Shown in pieces: positions 1-8,404 of a stretch of DNA of 64,000 bases. Position 1 is the first letter of the stretch. Each line of letters opens with the position of its first letter. This DNA is from Isobaculum melis (GTDB lineage Bacteria > Bacillota > Bacilli > Lactobacillales > Carnobacteriaceae). The position numbers and the translations under genes were made by a program. The notes beneath the pieces are model-generated. The model saw only the letters and a program-made list of their open reading frames with translations. It was not told the origin of the DNA and searched no databases. The stretch covers positions 1-64,000 of the forward strand of contig NZ_FOHA01000001.1 in assembly GCF_900111355.1 (NCBI RefSeq), written 5' to 3'.

Positions 1-1
1 A

Positions 2-826
2 GCTCCAAATTATGACCCAGCCAAAGATGCAAGCTTAATAACCTATCCAACAACCGGAACTATTACTGGATTCAACGGTTTAACAGATATAGATAAATAT
101 ATTCATATCGTTTCAGTGGATCGTGCCACTAATGTGAGTAGTGTGAAAACAATTCAAGTAAGAGATCTTGTTCAAAAGTTCAGAATCACAGAAAAATATC
201 AATATCAAGATGCTGATGGGAATTTTCATGATTTACAAGCGCCAAAAACAGTTGAAGTGAATCGGGAAACAAATTATAGTCAGCTAGCTCCAGCACAAGC
301 AGACAATTGGGAGATTGTTTCTTATATGGTGGATAATGGCAGTGAAATCAAACAAGATACTGCAACTATTAACAATGTAACAGACCATCATACAGTCACC
401 TTTATTTATAAAAAAGCGGTTTCGACAGTGCATGTAAGACAAGTTATTTTAACCGCAGAGCCATCACTAGTTGAGCCAAGCTCAGGTTATATTGATTTTC
501 TTCAGCAGGATACGCTGATGCATACTAAAGCTAATTCAGGAACAAAAGAGGATTTAGCATTTACACCAATCAAGTTGGAGATGCTTACAGGCTACTACAC
601 CTATCAAATCAGTCCGATTATTCCGGAATATTATCAATATAAGGGCTACCTAGTAACAGATAATTCTCATACAACAGGTGTAACAGTAGAGGATGGAACA
701 CTTCCTGTTTTAGATTTTAAAGTGAAGAAAGAATATTGGGTGACTATTTATTTAGAACCAATCACTACAACACCAAAACCTTATAGTTGGATATATCAAG
801 CAGGAAAATTTGGACAGATACAATAA
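2..826 (+). CDS. C-terminal part of a secreted surface protein, 5' end cut by the window
   Basis: The reading frame is open from base 2, so the GTG at 116 is an internal codon and not a start. About 274 residues are visible. A MucBP-like beta module (FRITEKYQYQDADG... to VTFIYKK) is followed by a module of about 130 residues with IIPEYYQYKGYLVTD and KEYWVTIYLEP, then a proline/threonine stretch and the tail YSWIYQAGKFGQIQ. The same module and tail occur in the lectin-like protein at 29725-31449, so the two are paralogous at the C-terminus. There is no LPXTG motif, WxL motif or terminal membrane segment, so the anchoring is not explained. MucBP modules in lactobacilli and Listeria act in adhesion; that role here is inferred. 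The upstream part is outside the window. Confidence 0.75.
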   Translation, partial: APNYDPAKDASLITYPTTGTITGFNGLTDIDKYIHIVSVDRATNVSSVKTIQVRDLVQKFRITEKYQYQDADGNFHDLQAPKTVEVNRETNYSQLAPAQADNWEIVSYMVDNGSEIKQDTATINNVTDHHTVTFIYKKAVSTVHVRQVILTAEPSLVEPSSGYIDFLQQDTLMHTKANSGTKEDLAFTPIKLEMLTGYYTYQISPIIPEYYQYKGYLVTDNSHTTGVTVEDGTLPVLDFKVKKEYWVTIYLEPITTTPKPYSWIYQAGKFGQIQ

Positions 827-832
827 AATATA

Positions 833-877
833 GCCATTTTATCTTTTATTTTAATTGAAGATAAGGTGGCTTGTTTT
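833..877 (+). terminator. Intrinsic terminator of the partial surface protein gene
   Basis: The arms GCCATTTTATCTT (833-845) and AAGATAAGGTGGC (858-870) pair with G-U wobbles and are followed by TTGTTTT. The element sits 7 bases after the stop codon. Confidence 0.75.
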
Positions 878-973
878 ATGACTAGTGATATTTTAAGAAG
901 TGATATATGGCGTGTCCTAATGATAAAATTGCTGGATTTCCCCTCATTTTATGAAACCCCTTACAAAAAGTTG

Positions 974-1002
974 TTGACAGGCATTTTTATTGATGATAGA
1001 GT
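974..1002 (+). promoter_or_regulatory. Promoter of the nucleoside/ribose operon
   Basis: A perfect TTGACA (974-979) is separated by 17 bases from TAGAGT (997-1002), which is preceded by the extended -10 dinucleotide TG at 994-995. It lies about 115 bases upstream of the nucleoside hydrolase start. Confidence 0.7.
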
Positions 1003-1067
1003 AAACGTGTAAAAGTTAAGAAAACGCAGTGGTATCTTTCTTCTCTTTTATTATTTTTACCTTTTAA

Positions 1068-1081
1068 GTAAAACGTTTTAC
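1068..1081 (+). promoter_or_regulatory. 14-bp perfect palindrome, probable LacI/RbsR-type operator
   Basis: GTAAAACGTTTTAC is a perfect palindrome with the central CG typical of LacI-family operators. It lies in the leader about 60 bases after the predicted transcription start and 35 bases before the nucleoside hydrolase gene. It departs from the CcpA cre consensus at two positions, so a ribose/nucleoside repressor (RbsR type) is the better guess. The repressor gene is not in the window. Confidence 0.6.
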
Positions 1082-1115
1082 CTATAAATTAAAAATTTGA
1101 GGGGGTTGGATTGGA

Positions 1116-2042
1116 ATGATGAGTAAAAGAGCCGTAATAATTGATACAGATCCAGGGATTGATGATGCAGTAGCACTTGCGATTGCCTTATATTCAGAGG
1201 CATTAGATGTTCGCTTATTAACAACGGTAGCTGGTAATGTGAGCTGTGATAAGGTCACAAATAACTTATTGAAATTGTTAGCATTCTTTAAAAAAGAGAT
1301 ACCTGTTGCAAAAGGGGCAGCACGCCCTTTGTTAAGAGAAGCGATTGATGCCAGTGATGTTCATGGTTTATCAGGAATGGAAGGTTACGATTTTCCTGAG
1401 GCTAGCAATCATTTATTACTTGAAGAACATGCAGTAGAAGCGATGTACCGTGTCATTATGGAAGCAACATCCAAAATCACATTGGTTGGGATTGGTCCTT
1501 TAACCAACTTTGCATTGTTATTAAGAATTCATCCAGAGGTTGCAGAGAAAATTGATGAAATCGTGATTATGGGTGGCGCAATAGCAGGTGGTAATAAAGG
1601 AGTAACCTCTGAATTTAATATTGCAGTAGATCCAGAAGCTGCAAAAATTGTGTTTGAAAGTGGTATTAAGATTGCTATGGCTGGGTTAGATGTTGGGCTG
1701 AAAGCTTTGGTTTTCCCAGAGGATAGCGAAAAAATTAAGTTAATGAATCCTGTTGGAGATATGATGTATCATCTCTTTAAAAAATATCGCGGCGGTTCAT
1801 TTGCTACTGGGCTTAAAATGTATGATAGCTGCGCCATGGCTTATTTATTAAAACCTGAGATGTTTGAATTGGTGGATACTTATGTGGCTGTTGAAACGAC
1901 GGGTGCATTAACTTCTGGCACAACTTTGGTTGATTTTAAAGGGTACTTAGGGCAAGCCGCGAATACAAAGGTTTGTGTGGATATTGATGAAGCGGTCTTT
2001 AAATCTTGGTTTTTAGCTGCCATTGAAAATTGTAAAGAATAG
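1116..2042 (+). CDS. Inosine-uridine preferring nucleoside hydrolase (IunH/RihB family)
   Basis: Hydrolyses ribonucleosides to free base plus ribose in the cytoplasm. The N-terminal DTDPGIDDA (residues 10-18) is the calcium-binding signature of the family, and the later segment EFNIAVDPEAA, with N and D ligands, also fits. The length of 308 residues is normal. GAGGGGG lies about 8 bases upstream; the start codon could be either of two adjacent ATGs (1116 or 1119). It is the first gene of an operon with a DcuC-type carrier, a GNAT and ribokinase. This suggests uptake of nucleosides, cleavage here, and phosphorylation of the released ribose downstream. Substrate preference (purine or pyrimidine) cannot be read from the sequence. 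Confidence 0.92.
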   Translation: MMSKRAVIIDTDPGIDDAVALAIALYSEALDVRLLTTVAGNVSCDKVTNNLLKLLAFFKKEIPVAKGAARPLLREAIDASDVHGLSGMEGYDFPEASNHLLLEEHAVEAMYRVIMEATSKITLVGIGPLTNFALLLRIHPEVAEKIDEIVIMGGAIAGGNKGVTSEFNIAVDPEAAKIVFESGIKIAMAGLDVGLKALVFPEDSEKIKLMNPVGDMMYHLFKKYRGGSFATGLKMYDSCAMAYLLKPEMFELVDTYVAVETTGALTSGTTLVDFKGYLGQAANTKVCVDIDEAVFKSWFLAAIENCKE

Positions 2043-2056
2043 GGAGGTATTTCTAA

Positions 2057-3430
2057 ATGGTTGAGTCGTTATTAGTGTTAGTTGTATTGGGTATTGTTGG
2101 CTATTTTATTATTAAAAATTATAATCCTGCTTTGATTTTAATTAGTGGTGCTTTAATTTTATTAGTGGCATCTGTTGTGATGGGACATGCGTTATATCCA
2201 GCAGGTGAAGGTACGGGTATTGCATTTTTTGATATTTTCTTGAAATTAAAAGATACGATTATTGGGCAGTTAAGTTCTGCTGGTTTGGTCATTATGATTT
2301 TATTTGGTTACTCAGGTTATATGAATGCGATTGGCGCAAACCAAAAAGCAGTTAATTTCTTAGTAAAACCAATGACAAAAATTAAATCTAAACATCTTTT
2401 TGTACCAATTGTTTTCTTATTAGGAAACCTAATGTCATTAGTGGTACCTAGTGCGTCTAGTTTAGCGATTATTTTGATGGCTATTTTATATCCTTTATTA
2501 CAAGGGATTGGGATTTCTTCATTAACGGCAGCAGGTGTGATTGCGATGACTGCAACAATTATGCCAACACCTTTAGGTGCGGATAATGTGATTGCAGCAG
2601 AGACCTTAAATTATGATGTATTGGATTATGTTTTATGGCATGCAAGAGTTTCGATTCCAGTGCTATTAATTTTAGCAGTGGTGCATTATTTCTGGCAAAA
2701 ATACTGTGACCGTAAAGAGGGCGCAGCAGCTTTTGTTCAAGTAGATGAGAAAAAACTAGCAGCTAAAGAAGAGATTCAAGTTCCTTCATATTACGCAATT
2801 TTACCATTGTTACCTTTAATTTTAATTGTGGTGGTTGGTATTATCGGGATGTTCCAAGCGGATATTAAAATGGATATTTTCGTGTTAACCTTTATTTCCT
2901 TCTTTATCTCTCTTATTATTGAGTCACTAAGAAGAAAATCTTTCAAAATGGCACATGAAACGTCTACTGAAATGTTCAAAGGTATGGGACAAGGCTTTAG
3001 CCAAGTTGTAATGTTAGTTGTGGGTGGTTCATTATTTACAACTGCGATTCAACAATTGGGTGTGATTGATATGCTGATGTCTAGTGTTGAAAATTCGCAA
3101 TCAGCAGGTGTTTTAACAACCTTAATCTTTAGTGGCGCAACCGCCTTGTTTGGTGTCTTAAGTGGTGGAGGACTTGCCATGTTCTATGCGGTGATTGAAT
3201 TGATTCCAAATATTGCTGAGCGTGCAGGGATTGATGGGATTTTAATTGCCTTACCAATGCAAATGATTGCCAACTTAGCGAGAACGATTTCACCAGTTGC
3301 TGCAGTTGTGATGATTGTTTCTTCTTCAATTGGAGTTAGCCCAATGAAACTATTGAAACGTACCAGTGTACCAACGATTATTGGGATTATTCTAGTTGTT
3401 GTCTTGTCACTCATTATTTTACCTTACTAA
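2057..3430 (+). CDS. DcuC/YfcC-superfamily membrane carrier, candidate nucleoside transporter
   Basis: A 457-residue polytopic protein with about 11-12 hydrophobic segments, a polar loop near residues 215-240 (QKYCDRKEG onward) and the paired small-residue re-entrant-like stretches NLMSLVVPSASSLA and GGGLAMFYAVIE. The fold resembles the DcuC C4-dicarboxylate carrier family. The start at 2057 has AGGGAGG at a good distance. It follows the nucleoside hydrolase by 14 bases and precedes a GNAT and ribokinase. That context argues for a nucleoside or ribose-containing substrate instead of a dicarboxylate. The family call is firm; the substrate is inference. Confidence 0.8.
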   Translation: MVESLLVLVVLGIVGYFIIKNYNPALILISGALILLVASVVMGHALYPAGEGTGIAFFDIFLKLKDTIIGQLSSAGLVIMILFGYSGYMNAIGANQKAVNFLVKPMTKIKSKHLFVPIVFLLGNLMSLVVPSASSLAIILMAILYPLLQGIGISSLTAAGVIAMTATIMPTPLGADNVIAAETLNYDVLDYVLWHARVSIPVLLILAVVHYFWQKYCDRKEGAAAFVQVDEKKLAAKEEIQVPSYYAILPLLPLILIVVVGIIGMFQADIKMDIFVLTFISFFISLIIESLRRKSFKMAHETSTEMFKGMGQGFSQVVMLVVGGSLFTTAIQQLGVIDMLMSSVENSQSAGVLTTLIFSGATALFGVLSGGGLAMFYAVIELIPNIAERAGIDGILIALPMQMIANLARTISPVAAVVMIVSSSIGVSPMKLLKRTSVPTIIGIILVVVLSLIILPY

Positions 3431-3951
3431 TGATGGAAGCTTATCAATTTGAGCATGCCTCAATGAGAGATTATTATACTTTGTCTCAATTGTTGGCTGA
3501 TGCAAAAGCAAAAATGACGTCGCTTGGAATTATCCAGTGGAATGAACACTATCCAAATGGTAATGTAATAGAACAGGATATTATGGAGGGAAAGCTTTGG
3601 GTGCTACGTTCACTTGATGATGAGGTGCTTTGTATGGGCACCTTGACACATGAACCGCTTGAGCAAGGCGCAGCAATAAATCCTCATCAAATTTATTTGA
3701 AAAGGGTTATTACTGCTTCCAATAGTGGGATAAAAGGCTTAGGTAGTTTATTTCTGAAGCATTGTTTCTTACAGCTAGAGCCACAAATTACTACCATTTA
3801 TTCTTGTACCAATCATACAAATTTTTTAATGAGAAAGTTATTGGAAAAAGAACAATTTGTTAAAATAGGTGAACATCAATTAGCTGGCCGAGAAGCGATG
3901 GGATCATTTTATATTTATGAAAGAAAATTAAATACAGATTTTTTGTTTTAG
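3430..3951 (+). CDS. GNAT-like N-acetyltransferase
   Basis: A 173-residue cytoplasmic protein related to GNAT acetyltransferases. The central strand and loop (IYLKRVITASNSGIKGLGSLFLKHC) fits the acetyl-CoA pyrophosphate-binding region, with the usual Q/RxxGxG/A reduced to GIKGLG. Its start codon overlaps the stop of the carrier gene by one base (TAATG), so translation is probably coupled; a second ATG at 3433 is an alternative start. The substrate is unknown. Its place between a nucleoside carrier and ribokinase suggests a role linked to that operon, but such GNATs are often passengers. Confidence 0.75.
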   Translation: MMEAYQFEHASMRDYYTLSQLLADAKAKMTSLGIIQWNEHYPNGNVIEQDIMEGKLWVLRSLDDEVLCMGTLTHEPLEQGAAINPHQIYLKRVITASNSGIKGLGSLFLKHCFLQLEPQITTIYSCTNHTNFLMRKLLEKEQFVKIGEHQLAGREAMGSFYIYERKLNTDFLF

Positions 3952-3967
3952 AAAGAAGGGATGTCCT

Positions 3968-4879
3968 GTGAAAAAATTGATTGTCTTAGGTAGCTTAAAT
4001 TTAGATTTGGTGATGACAACAAGCAAGTTACCAAATATTGGAGAAACGATTCTGGGTGAAGATATTCAATATATGTTAGGTGGGAAAGGTGCTAATCAGG
4101 CTGTCGCAGCTTCACGTATTGGGCAAGATGTGACTTTGTTAGGTGGTTTAGGCGATGATACCTTTGGTGAAAAAATTCGTAAGCATTTAGCAGAAGAAAA
4201 TCTTGATCTCACCCATGTGAAGACCTTTAACAATATGTTTACAGGAATCGCAAGTATTTTCAAACTCCCAACTGACAATAGTATTGTTGTGATTCCGGGA
4301 GCCAATCATTTAGTTGATACACAGTATCTGACAGAGGTTCAGTCAGTGATTCAGAAGGGAAATGTTTTATTGAGTCAATTGGAAATACCTTTAGAGACTG
4401 TGAAAGAGGGGATGGCATTTGCGAAAGAGCAACAGATGTTGACCATTTTGAATCCAGCGCCTTATCATGAGGGTGTGAAGGAGATCATGCCTTTTGTCGA
4501 TATTGTGACACCAAATGAAACAGAATTTGAAGGCTTATGTGGCCAATCTTGGTCAACTGTTGCTGAATTAGAGCAGGAGATGCTGGCTTGGAGTGAAGCG
4601 AATCAAACCCAGCTGATTGTGACAAGAGGAGAGCATGGCACTTCTTATACCAATCATGGGAAAGTGATTCATTTACCAGCGATTCAAGTGAAGGTTGTAG
4701 ATACAACTGGAGCAGGAGACACATTTAATGGGATTTTAGCTTATGAGCTAAGCCAAGGGATGTCAATGGATGATGCAGTTCGCAGAGCAAGTATTGGTGC
4801 ATCATTGTCAGTACAAGCTTTTGGGGCGCAAACAGGGATGCCTACTAAAGCTGTTTTAGATCAAACAGATTGTGCTTAA
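3968..4879 (+). CDS. rbsK: Ribokinase
   Basis: PfkB-family kinase that phosphorylates ribose to ribose 5-phosphate with ATP. Visible motifs are the N-terminal GGKGANQAVAASRIG (PfkB signature 1), NPAP, NETE, and DTTGAGDTFNG near residue 245, which holds the catalytic Asp and anion hole (signature 2). At 303 residues it has the standard length. The start is GTG at 3968 with GAAGGG upstream. It is the last gene of the nucleoside operon and is followed by a strong terminator. It would act on ribose released by the nucleoside hydrolase at 1116. Confidence 0.94.
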   Translation: MKKLIVLGSLNLDLVMTTSKLPNIGETILGEDIQYMLGGKGANQAVAASRIGQDVTLLGGLGDDTFGEKIRKHLAEENLDLTHVKTFNNMFTGIASIFKLPTDNSIVVIPGANHLVDTQYLTEVQSVIQKGNVLLSQLEIPLETVKEGMAFAKEQQMLTILNPAPYHEGVKEIMPFVDIVTPNETEFEGLCGQSWSTVAELEQEMLAWSEANQTQLIVTRGEHGTSYTNHGKVIHLPAIQVKVVDTTGAGDTFNGILAYELSQGMSMDDAVRRASIGASLSVQAFGAQTGMPTKAVLDQTDCA

Positions 4880-4892
4880 AATAGAAGAGAAG

Positions 4893-4928
4893 AAAGAAGC
4901 TGAGACGGTGTGAATCAGCTTCTTTTTT
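4893..4928 (+). terminator. Intrinsic terminator after rbsK
   Basis: The arms AAAGAAGCTGA (4893-4903) and TCAGCTTCTTT (4915-4925) are perfectly complementary and run into a T tract. Confidence 0.9.
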
Positions 4929-4964
4929 GCTGTGAAAAAATTTTGCTTTTTTAGTGAAAAATGA

Positions 4965-4993
4965 TTGTCAAAAATTAAAAATATCTGTATGAT
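4965..4993 (+). promoter_or_regulatory. Promoter of the pot operon
   Basis: TTGTCA (4965-4970), a 17-base spacer and TATGAT (4988-4993). Transcription should start near 5000, upstream of the two palindromes at 5017-5066. Confidence 0.75.
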
Positions 4994-5016
4994 GTAGAAG
5001 TTGCTAGTAAACCTTT

Positions 5017-5066
5017 AGTTTAGTATTGGTAAACTATATTGTTTGTAAGTTTAGTAGAAGTAAACT
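5017..5066 (+). promoter_or_regulatory. Two tandem 19-bp imperfect palindromes, probable operators of the XRE-cupin regulator
   Basis: Copy 1 (5017-5035) and copy 2 (5048-5066) both have the form AGTTTAGTA-nnn-GTAAACT. The arms AGTTTA/TAAACT are identical in the two copies and only the central three bases differ. The copies start 31 bases apart, three helical turns, and both lie between the predicted transcription start and the regulator start codon. A further half site GTAAAC lies at 5007-5012. The arrangement suggests autoregulation by cooperative binding or roadblock. Confidence 0.75.
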
Positions 5067-5088
5067 AGAATGCTTAAAGGAGCTTATC

Positions 5089-5631
5089 ATGGAGATTGGT
5101 AGTCGGATTAAGAATTTAAGGATACAGAAAAATTTAACCCAAGAAGAGTTGGGCGAACGAACGGATTTAAGTAAAGGGTATATTTCTCAGTTGGAGCGTG
5201 ATTTAAGCTCTCCTTCAATGGAGACCTTTTTTGATATATTAGAGGTTTTAGGCTGTACACCAAAGGATTTCTTTGATGAGGGTGAGCAGGAGCAGCGCGT
5301 GGTTTATCCAAAAGAGGAAATGACGACTTTTTGCGATGAAGAGCGAGGCTATCAAATTGAATGGTTGGTCCCAGAATCAAATGAAAATGAAATGGAGCCA
5401 ATTATGCTTTATTTAGAAAAAAAAGGAATGTTTAAAGAGTTTGAGCCATCCCTAGCAGAAACCTTTGCTTATGTAATAGAAGGAGCGGTTTGTGTTGAAA
5501 TTGGGTTGAATCGATACTATGCAAAAGCGGGAGAATCTATTTATTATCACGCCAATGCAGCGCATCAAATCAAAAATAATTTTGATGGGGCGAGTAAATT
5601 ATTACTGGTTGCCACCAATTCATATTTATAA
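5089..5631 (+). CDS. XRE-cupin transcriptional regulator of the polyamine transport operon
   Basis: A 180-residue DNA-binding protein. The N-terminal HTH_3 (about residues 4-60, with LTQEELGERTDLSKGYISQLERD) joins a C-terminal cupin (about residues 110-178, TFAYVIEGAVCVEIG... YHANAAHQIKN), a sensor layout found in PuuR-like regulators. I start it at ATG 5089 because AAAGGAG lies 7 bases upstream and the HTH begins directly after; a longer frame to 5026 would run through the operators. It is co-directional with potABCD, 21 bases upstream of potA. It probably senses a polyamine or derived metabolite and represses its own operon through the palindromes at 5017-5066. Confidence 0.88.
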   Translation: MEIGSRIKNLRIQKNLTQEELGERTDLSKGYISQLERDLSSPSMETFFDILEVLGCTPKDFFDEGEQEQRVVYPKEEMTTFCDEERGYQIEWLVPESNENEMEPIMLYLEKKGMFKEFEPSLAETFAYVIEGAVCVEIGLNRYYAKAGESIYYHANAAHQIKNNFDGASKLLLVATNSYL

Positions 5632-5652
5632 TTTTTTAGGAGGGGGTAAAAA

Positions 5653-6744
5653 ATGCCAAATCAAAGCATTATTACATTTAAGGATGTTGTGAAGGAATAC
5701 GATGATCAACCAATTTTAAATCATGTTGATTTTGAAATAGAAAAAGGGAAATTTTATACATTATTGGGACCCTCAGGCTGTGGTAAGACCACTATTTTAC
5801 GCTTAATAGCAGGCTTTACTGATGCAACTTCGGGGGAAATCTATTTAGATGGGAAAAAGGTCAATGATATTCCTGCTAATAAACGCAAGGTCAATACTGT
5901 TTTTCAGGATTATGCTTTATTTCCGCATATGAATGTGTTTGACAATGTGGCTTTTGGGCTATCTATTAAAAAAATGGCGCAACAGAAAATTGTTGAGAAA
6001 GTCAAAGAAGTATTGAAAATGGTGCAGTTATCAGGCTATGAAAATCGTGAAATTAGTGAAATGTCAGGTGGGCAGCGCCAACGTGTGGCCATTGCGAGAG
6101 CCTTAGCAAATGAACCAGAAGTGTTGCTATTAGATGAACCCTTATCAGCATTGGATTTAAAATTGCGAACAGAAATGCAATATGAATTACGTGCCTTGCA
6201 ACGTCGCTTAGGGATTACCTTTATTTTTGTCACCCATGATCAAGAGGAAGCCTTAGCGATGAGCGATGAAATTTTTGTGATTAATAAGGGGCATATTGTG
6301 CAAAGTGGGACACCAGTTGATATTTATGATGAACCAATTAACCGATTTGTTGCTGATTTTATTGGGGAAAGTAATATTGTTAAAGGGAATATGATGGATG
6401 ATTATCGTGTGAAATTTGTTGGGAAAGAATTTGAATGTGTGGATGCAGGGATGCGTGAAAATGAAGCAGTTGAAATTGTCTTACGACCTGAGGATTTAGA
6501 GATTACTGCTGTGGAAAAAGGCAAGCTCAAGGTTAAAGTAGATACCCAGCTTTTCCGTGGGGTACATTATGAAATTGTTTGTTCAGATACAGATCAAAAT
6601 GAATGGGTGATTCACTCAACTAAAAAAGCAAAAATTGGTGCTGAGGTGGGCTTGTATTTTAATCCTGAGGATATCCATGTGATGCGCTTTAATGAAACTG
6701 AGGAAGAATTCGATGCTCGTTTAGAAGCTTATGAAGAAGAATAG
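5653..6744 (+). CDS. potA: Spermidine/putrescine ABC transporter ATP-binding protein
   Basis: Cytoplasmic ATPase subunit of the PotABCD importer. Walker [10 protein letters not shown] is at residues 39-47, followed by the Q-loop region [10 protein letters not shown], the signature MSGGQRQRV (a conservative variant of LSGGQ), Walker [13 protein letters not shown] and the switch THDQEEA. A C-terminal TOBE domain of about 120 residues follows, as in PotA and MalK. The length of 363 is typical. AGGAGGGGG lies upstream. It is followed within 12 bases by potB. Confidence 0.95.
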   Translation: MPNQSIITFKDVVKEYDDQPILNHVDFEIEKGKFYTLLGPSGCGKTTILRLIAGFTDATSGEIYLDGKKVNDIPANKRKVNTVFQDYALFPHMNVFDNVAFGLSIKKMAQQKIVEKVKEVLKMVQLSGYENREISEMSGGQRQRVAIARALANEPEVLLLDEPLSALDLKLRTEMQYELRALQRRLGITFIFVTHDQEEALAMSDEIFVINKGHIVQSGTPVDIYDEPINRFVADFIGESNIVKGNMMDDYRVKFVGKEFECVDAGMRENEAVEIVLRPEDLEITAVEKGKLKVKVDTQLFRGVHYEIVCSDTDQNEWVIHSTKKAKIGAEVGLYFNPEDIHVMRFNETEEEFDARLEAYEEE

Positions 6745-6755
6745 GGGGAAATGAA

Positions 6756-7574
6756 ATGACGACAAAAAAATCGAAATTATTTTATTTTATTCCTTATAGC
6801 ATGTGGATTTTGTTATTTGTGATTGCTCCTATTTTATTGATTATTTATCAATCATTTTTTGATGTCAGTGGCCATTTTACTTTTGCTAATTATCAAACCT
6901 ATTTTAGTTCTGGGACGTATTTGCAAATGACTATTAGCTCGGTTTGGTATGCTTTTTTGATTACACTATTTACTTTTTTAGTGAGTTATCCAACCGCCTA
7001 TTTATTAAGTAAGACTAAGCATAAGCAATTATGGTTGCTATTAATTATTTTGCCAACTTGGATTAATTTATTGCTGAAGGCTTATGCATTTATTGGGATT
7101 TTCAGCAGTAATGGGAATGTAAATGGCTTTTTAGAATTTATCGGGATTGGCTCAAAGCAGATTTTATTTACGGATGTCAGCTTTTTATTTGTAGCGACTT
7201 ATATTGAGATTCCATTTATGATTCTACCGATTTTTAATGCTGTAGAGGAAATTAATCCATCTTATATTAGTGCAAGTACAGATTTAGGGGCAAATGCTTG
7301 GCAAACTTTTCGTCGAGTGATTTTTCCGCTGACTTTAAATGGCGTGAAAAGTGGGGTTCAAGCAGTCTTTATTCCTTCTTTATCCCTATTTATGTTAACC
7401 AGATTAATTGGTGGCAATCGTGTAATTACGCTAGGAACAGCGATTGAGCAGCATTTCTTGGTAACGCAAAACTGGGGGATGGGCTCTACGATTGGTGTGG
7501 TGCTGATTGCGGCAATGGTCATCATTATGCTACTGACTGGAGAGAAGAAAAAAAGGGGGCGTAAAATGAAATGA
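6756..7574 (+). CDS. potB: Spermidine/putrescine ABC transporter permease PotB
   Basis: A 272-residue inner-membrane permease with six predicted helices, the first at about residues 10-30 (MWILLFVIAPILLIIYQSFF). The EAA-type loop that contacts PotA is visible as ISASTDLGANAWQTFRRVIFPL. It overlaps potC by 4 bases (ATGA), which implies translational coupling. It forms the translocation channel with PotC. Confidence 0.94.
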   Translation: MTTKKSKLFYFIPYSMWILLFVIAPILLIIYQSFFDVSGHFTFANYQTYFSSGTYLQMTISSVWYAFLITLFTFLVSYPTAYLLSKTKHKQLWLLLIILPTWINLLLKAYAFIGIFSSNGNVNGFLEFIGIGSKQILFTDVSFLFVATYIEIPFMILPIFNAVEEINPSYISASTDLGANAWQTFRRVIFPLTLNGVKSGVQAVFIPSLSLFMLTRLIGGNRVITLGTAIEQHFLVTQNWGMGSTIGVVLIAAMVIIMLLTGEKKKRGRKMK

Positions 7575-8404
7575 AGAAAACTGGATTGAAATGGTCAAAT
7601 CTTTATTTGATACTCGTTTTTGCGATTTTGTATATCCCCATTTTTTATTTGATTTATTACTCTTTTAATGAAGGTGGGACCATGAATAGCTTTACTGGCT
7701 TTACTTGGGATCACTATAAAGAAGTTTTTTCTGATACGCGCTTATTGGTGATTGTGTTAGATACTTTGTTAGTGGCTTTATTGTCTTCGCTGATTGCTAC
7801 TTTTATTGGAACAATGGGTGCTTTAGGCATTTATTATACAAAAAAGCGGCCAATGAGAAATGCGTTGTTAAGTGTGAATAATGTGTTAATGGTCTCGCCA
7901 GATGTGATTATTGGCGCAAGCTTCCTAGTATTCTTCACTTTTTTAGGGATTGGATTAGGCTTTGGCTCGGTTTTAATGTCACATGTGGCCTTTAGTATTC
8001 CCATTGTTGTGTTGATGGTTTTGCCTAAATTGAAGGAAATGAATGATTCCATGATTTCGGCGGCTCACGATTTGGGCGCAAACAATTGGCAAGTCCTCAG
8101 TCGTGTGATATTACCTACTATTTTACCAGGTATTTTAGCCGGGTATTTTATGGCCTTCACTTATTCCTTAGATGATTTTGCGGTGACCTTCTTTGTAACA
8201 GGGAATGGCTTTAGCACCTTATCCGTTGAGATCTATTCACGTGCAAGACAAGGCGTTAGCTTATCGATTAATGCATTAAGTGCATTGATGTTTGTTTTTG
8301 CTTTAACATTGGTTATTGGCTATTACTTTATCATGCAGCATAACATAAATAAAAAGAAAAAACAGCGGAAACTCGCAGAAATTGAGGCGGTGAAGATGCG
8401 ATGA
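7571..8404 (+). CDS. potC: Spermidine/putrescine ABC transporter permease PotC
   Basis: A 277-residue permease with six membrane segments and an EAA loop (ISAAHDLGANNWQVLSRVILPTILPG) closely matching that of PotB. The C-terminus is short and basic (NKKKKQRKLAEIEAVKMR). The start overlaps potB and the stop overlaps potD by 4 bases each, so the four pot genes form one tightly coupled message. Confidence 0.94.
   Translation: MKKTGLKWSNLYLILVFAILYIPIFYLIYYSFNEGGTMNSFTGFTWDHYKEVFSDTRLLVIVLDTLLVALLSSLIATFIGTMGALGIYYTKKRPMRNALLSVNNVLMVSPDVIIGASFLVFFTFLGIGLGFGSVLMSHVAFSIPIVVLMVLPKLKEMNDSMISAAHDLGANNWQVLSRVILPTILPGILAGYFMAFTYSLDDFAVTFFVTGNGFSTLSVEIYSRARQGVSLSINALSALMFVFALTLVIGYYFIMQHNINKKKKQRKLAEIEAVKMR

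Noticed and set aside
116-826. GTG at 116 as the start of the first gene
   Set aside because: The frame is open back to base 2 with the same kind of sequence and no ribosome binding site precedes the GTG, so it is internal.
1068-1081. cre site for CcpA at the nucleoside operon
   Set aside because: Two conserved cre bases (TG near the left end) are replaced by GT; the perfect 14-bp symmetry fits a dedicated LacI-family repressor better.
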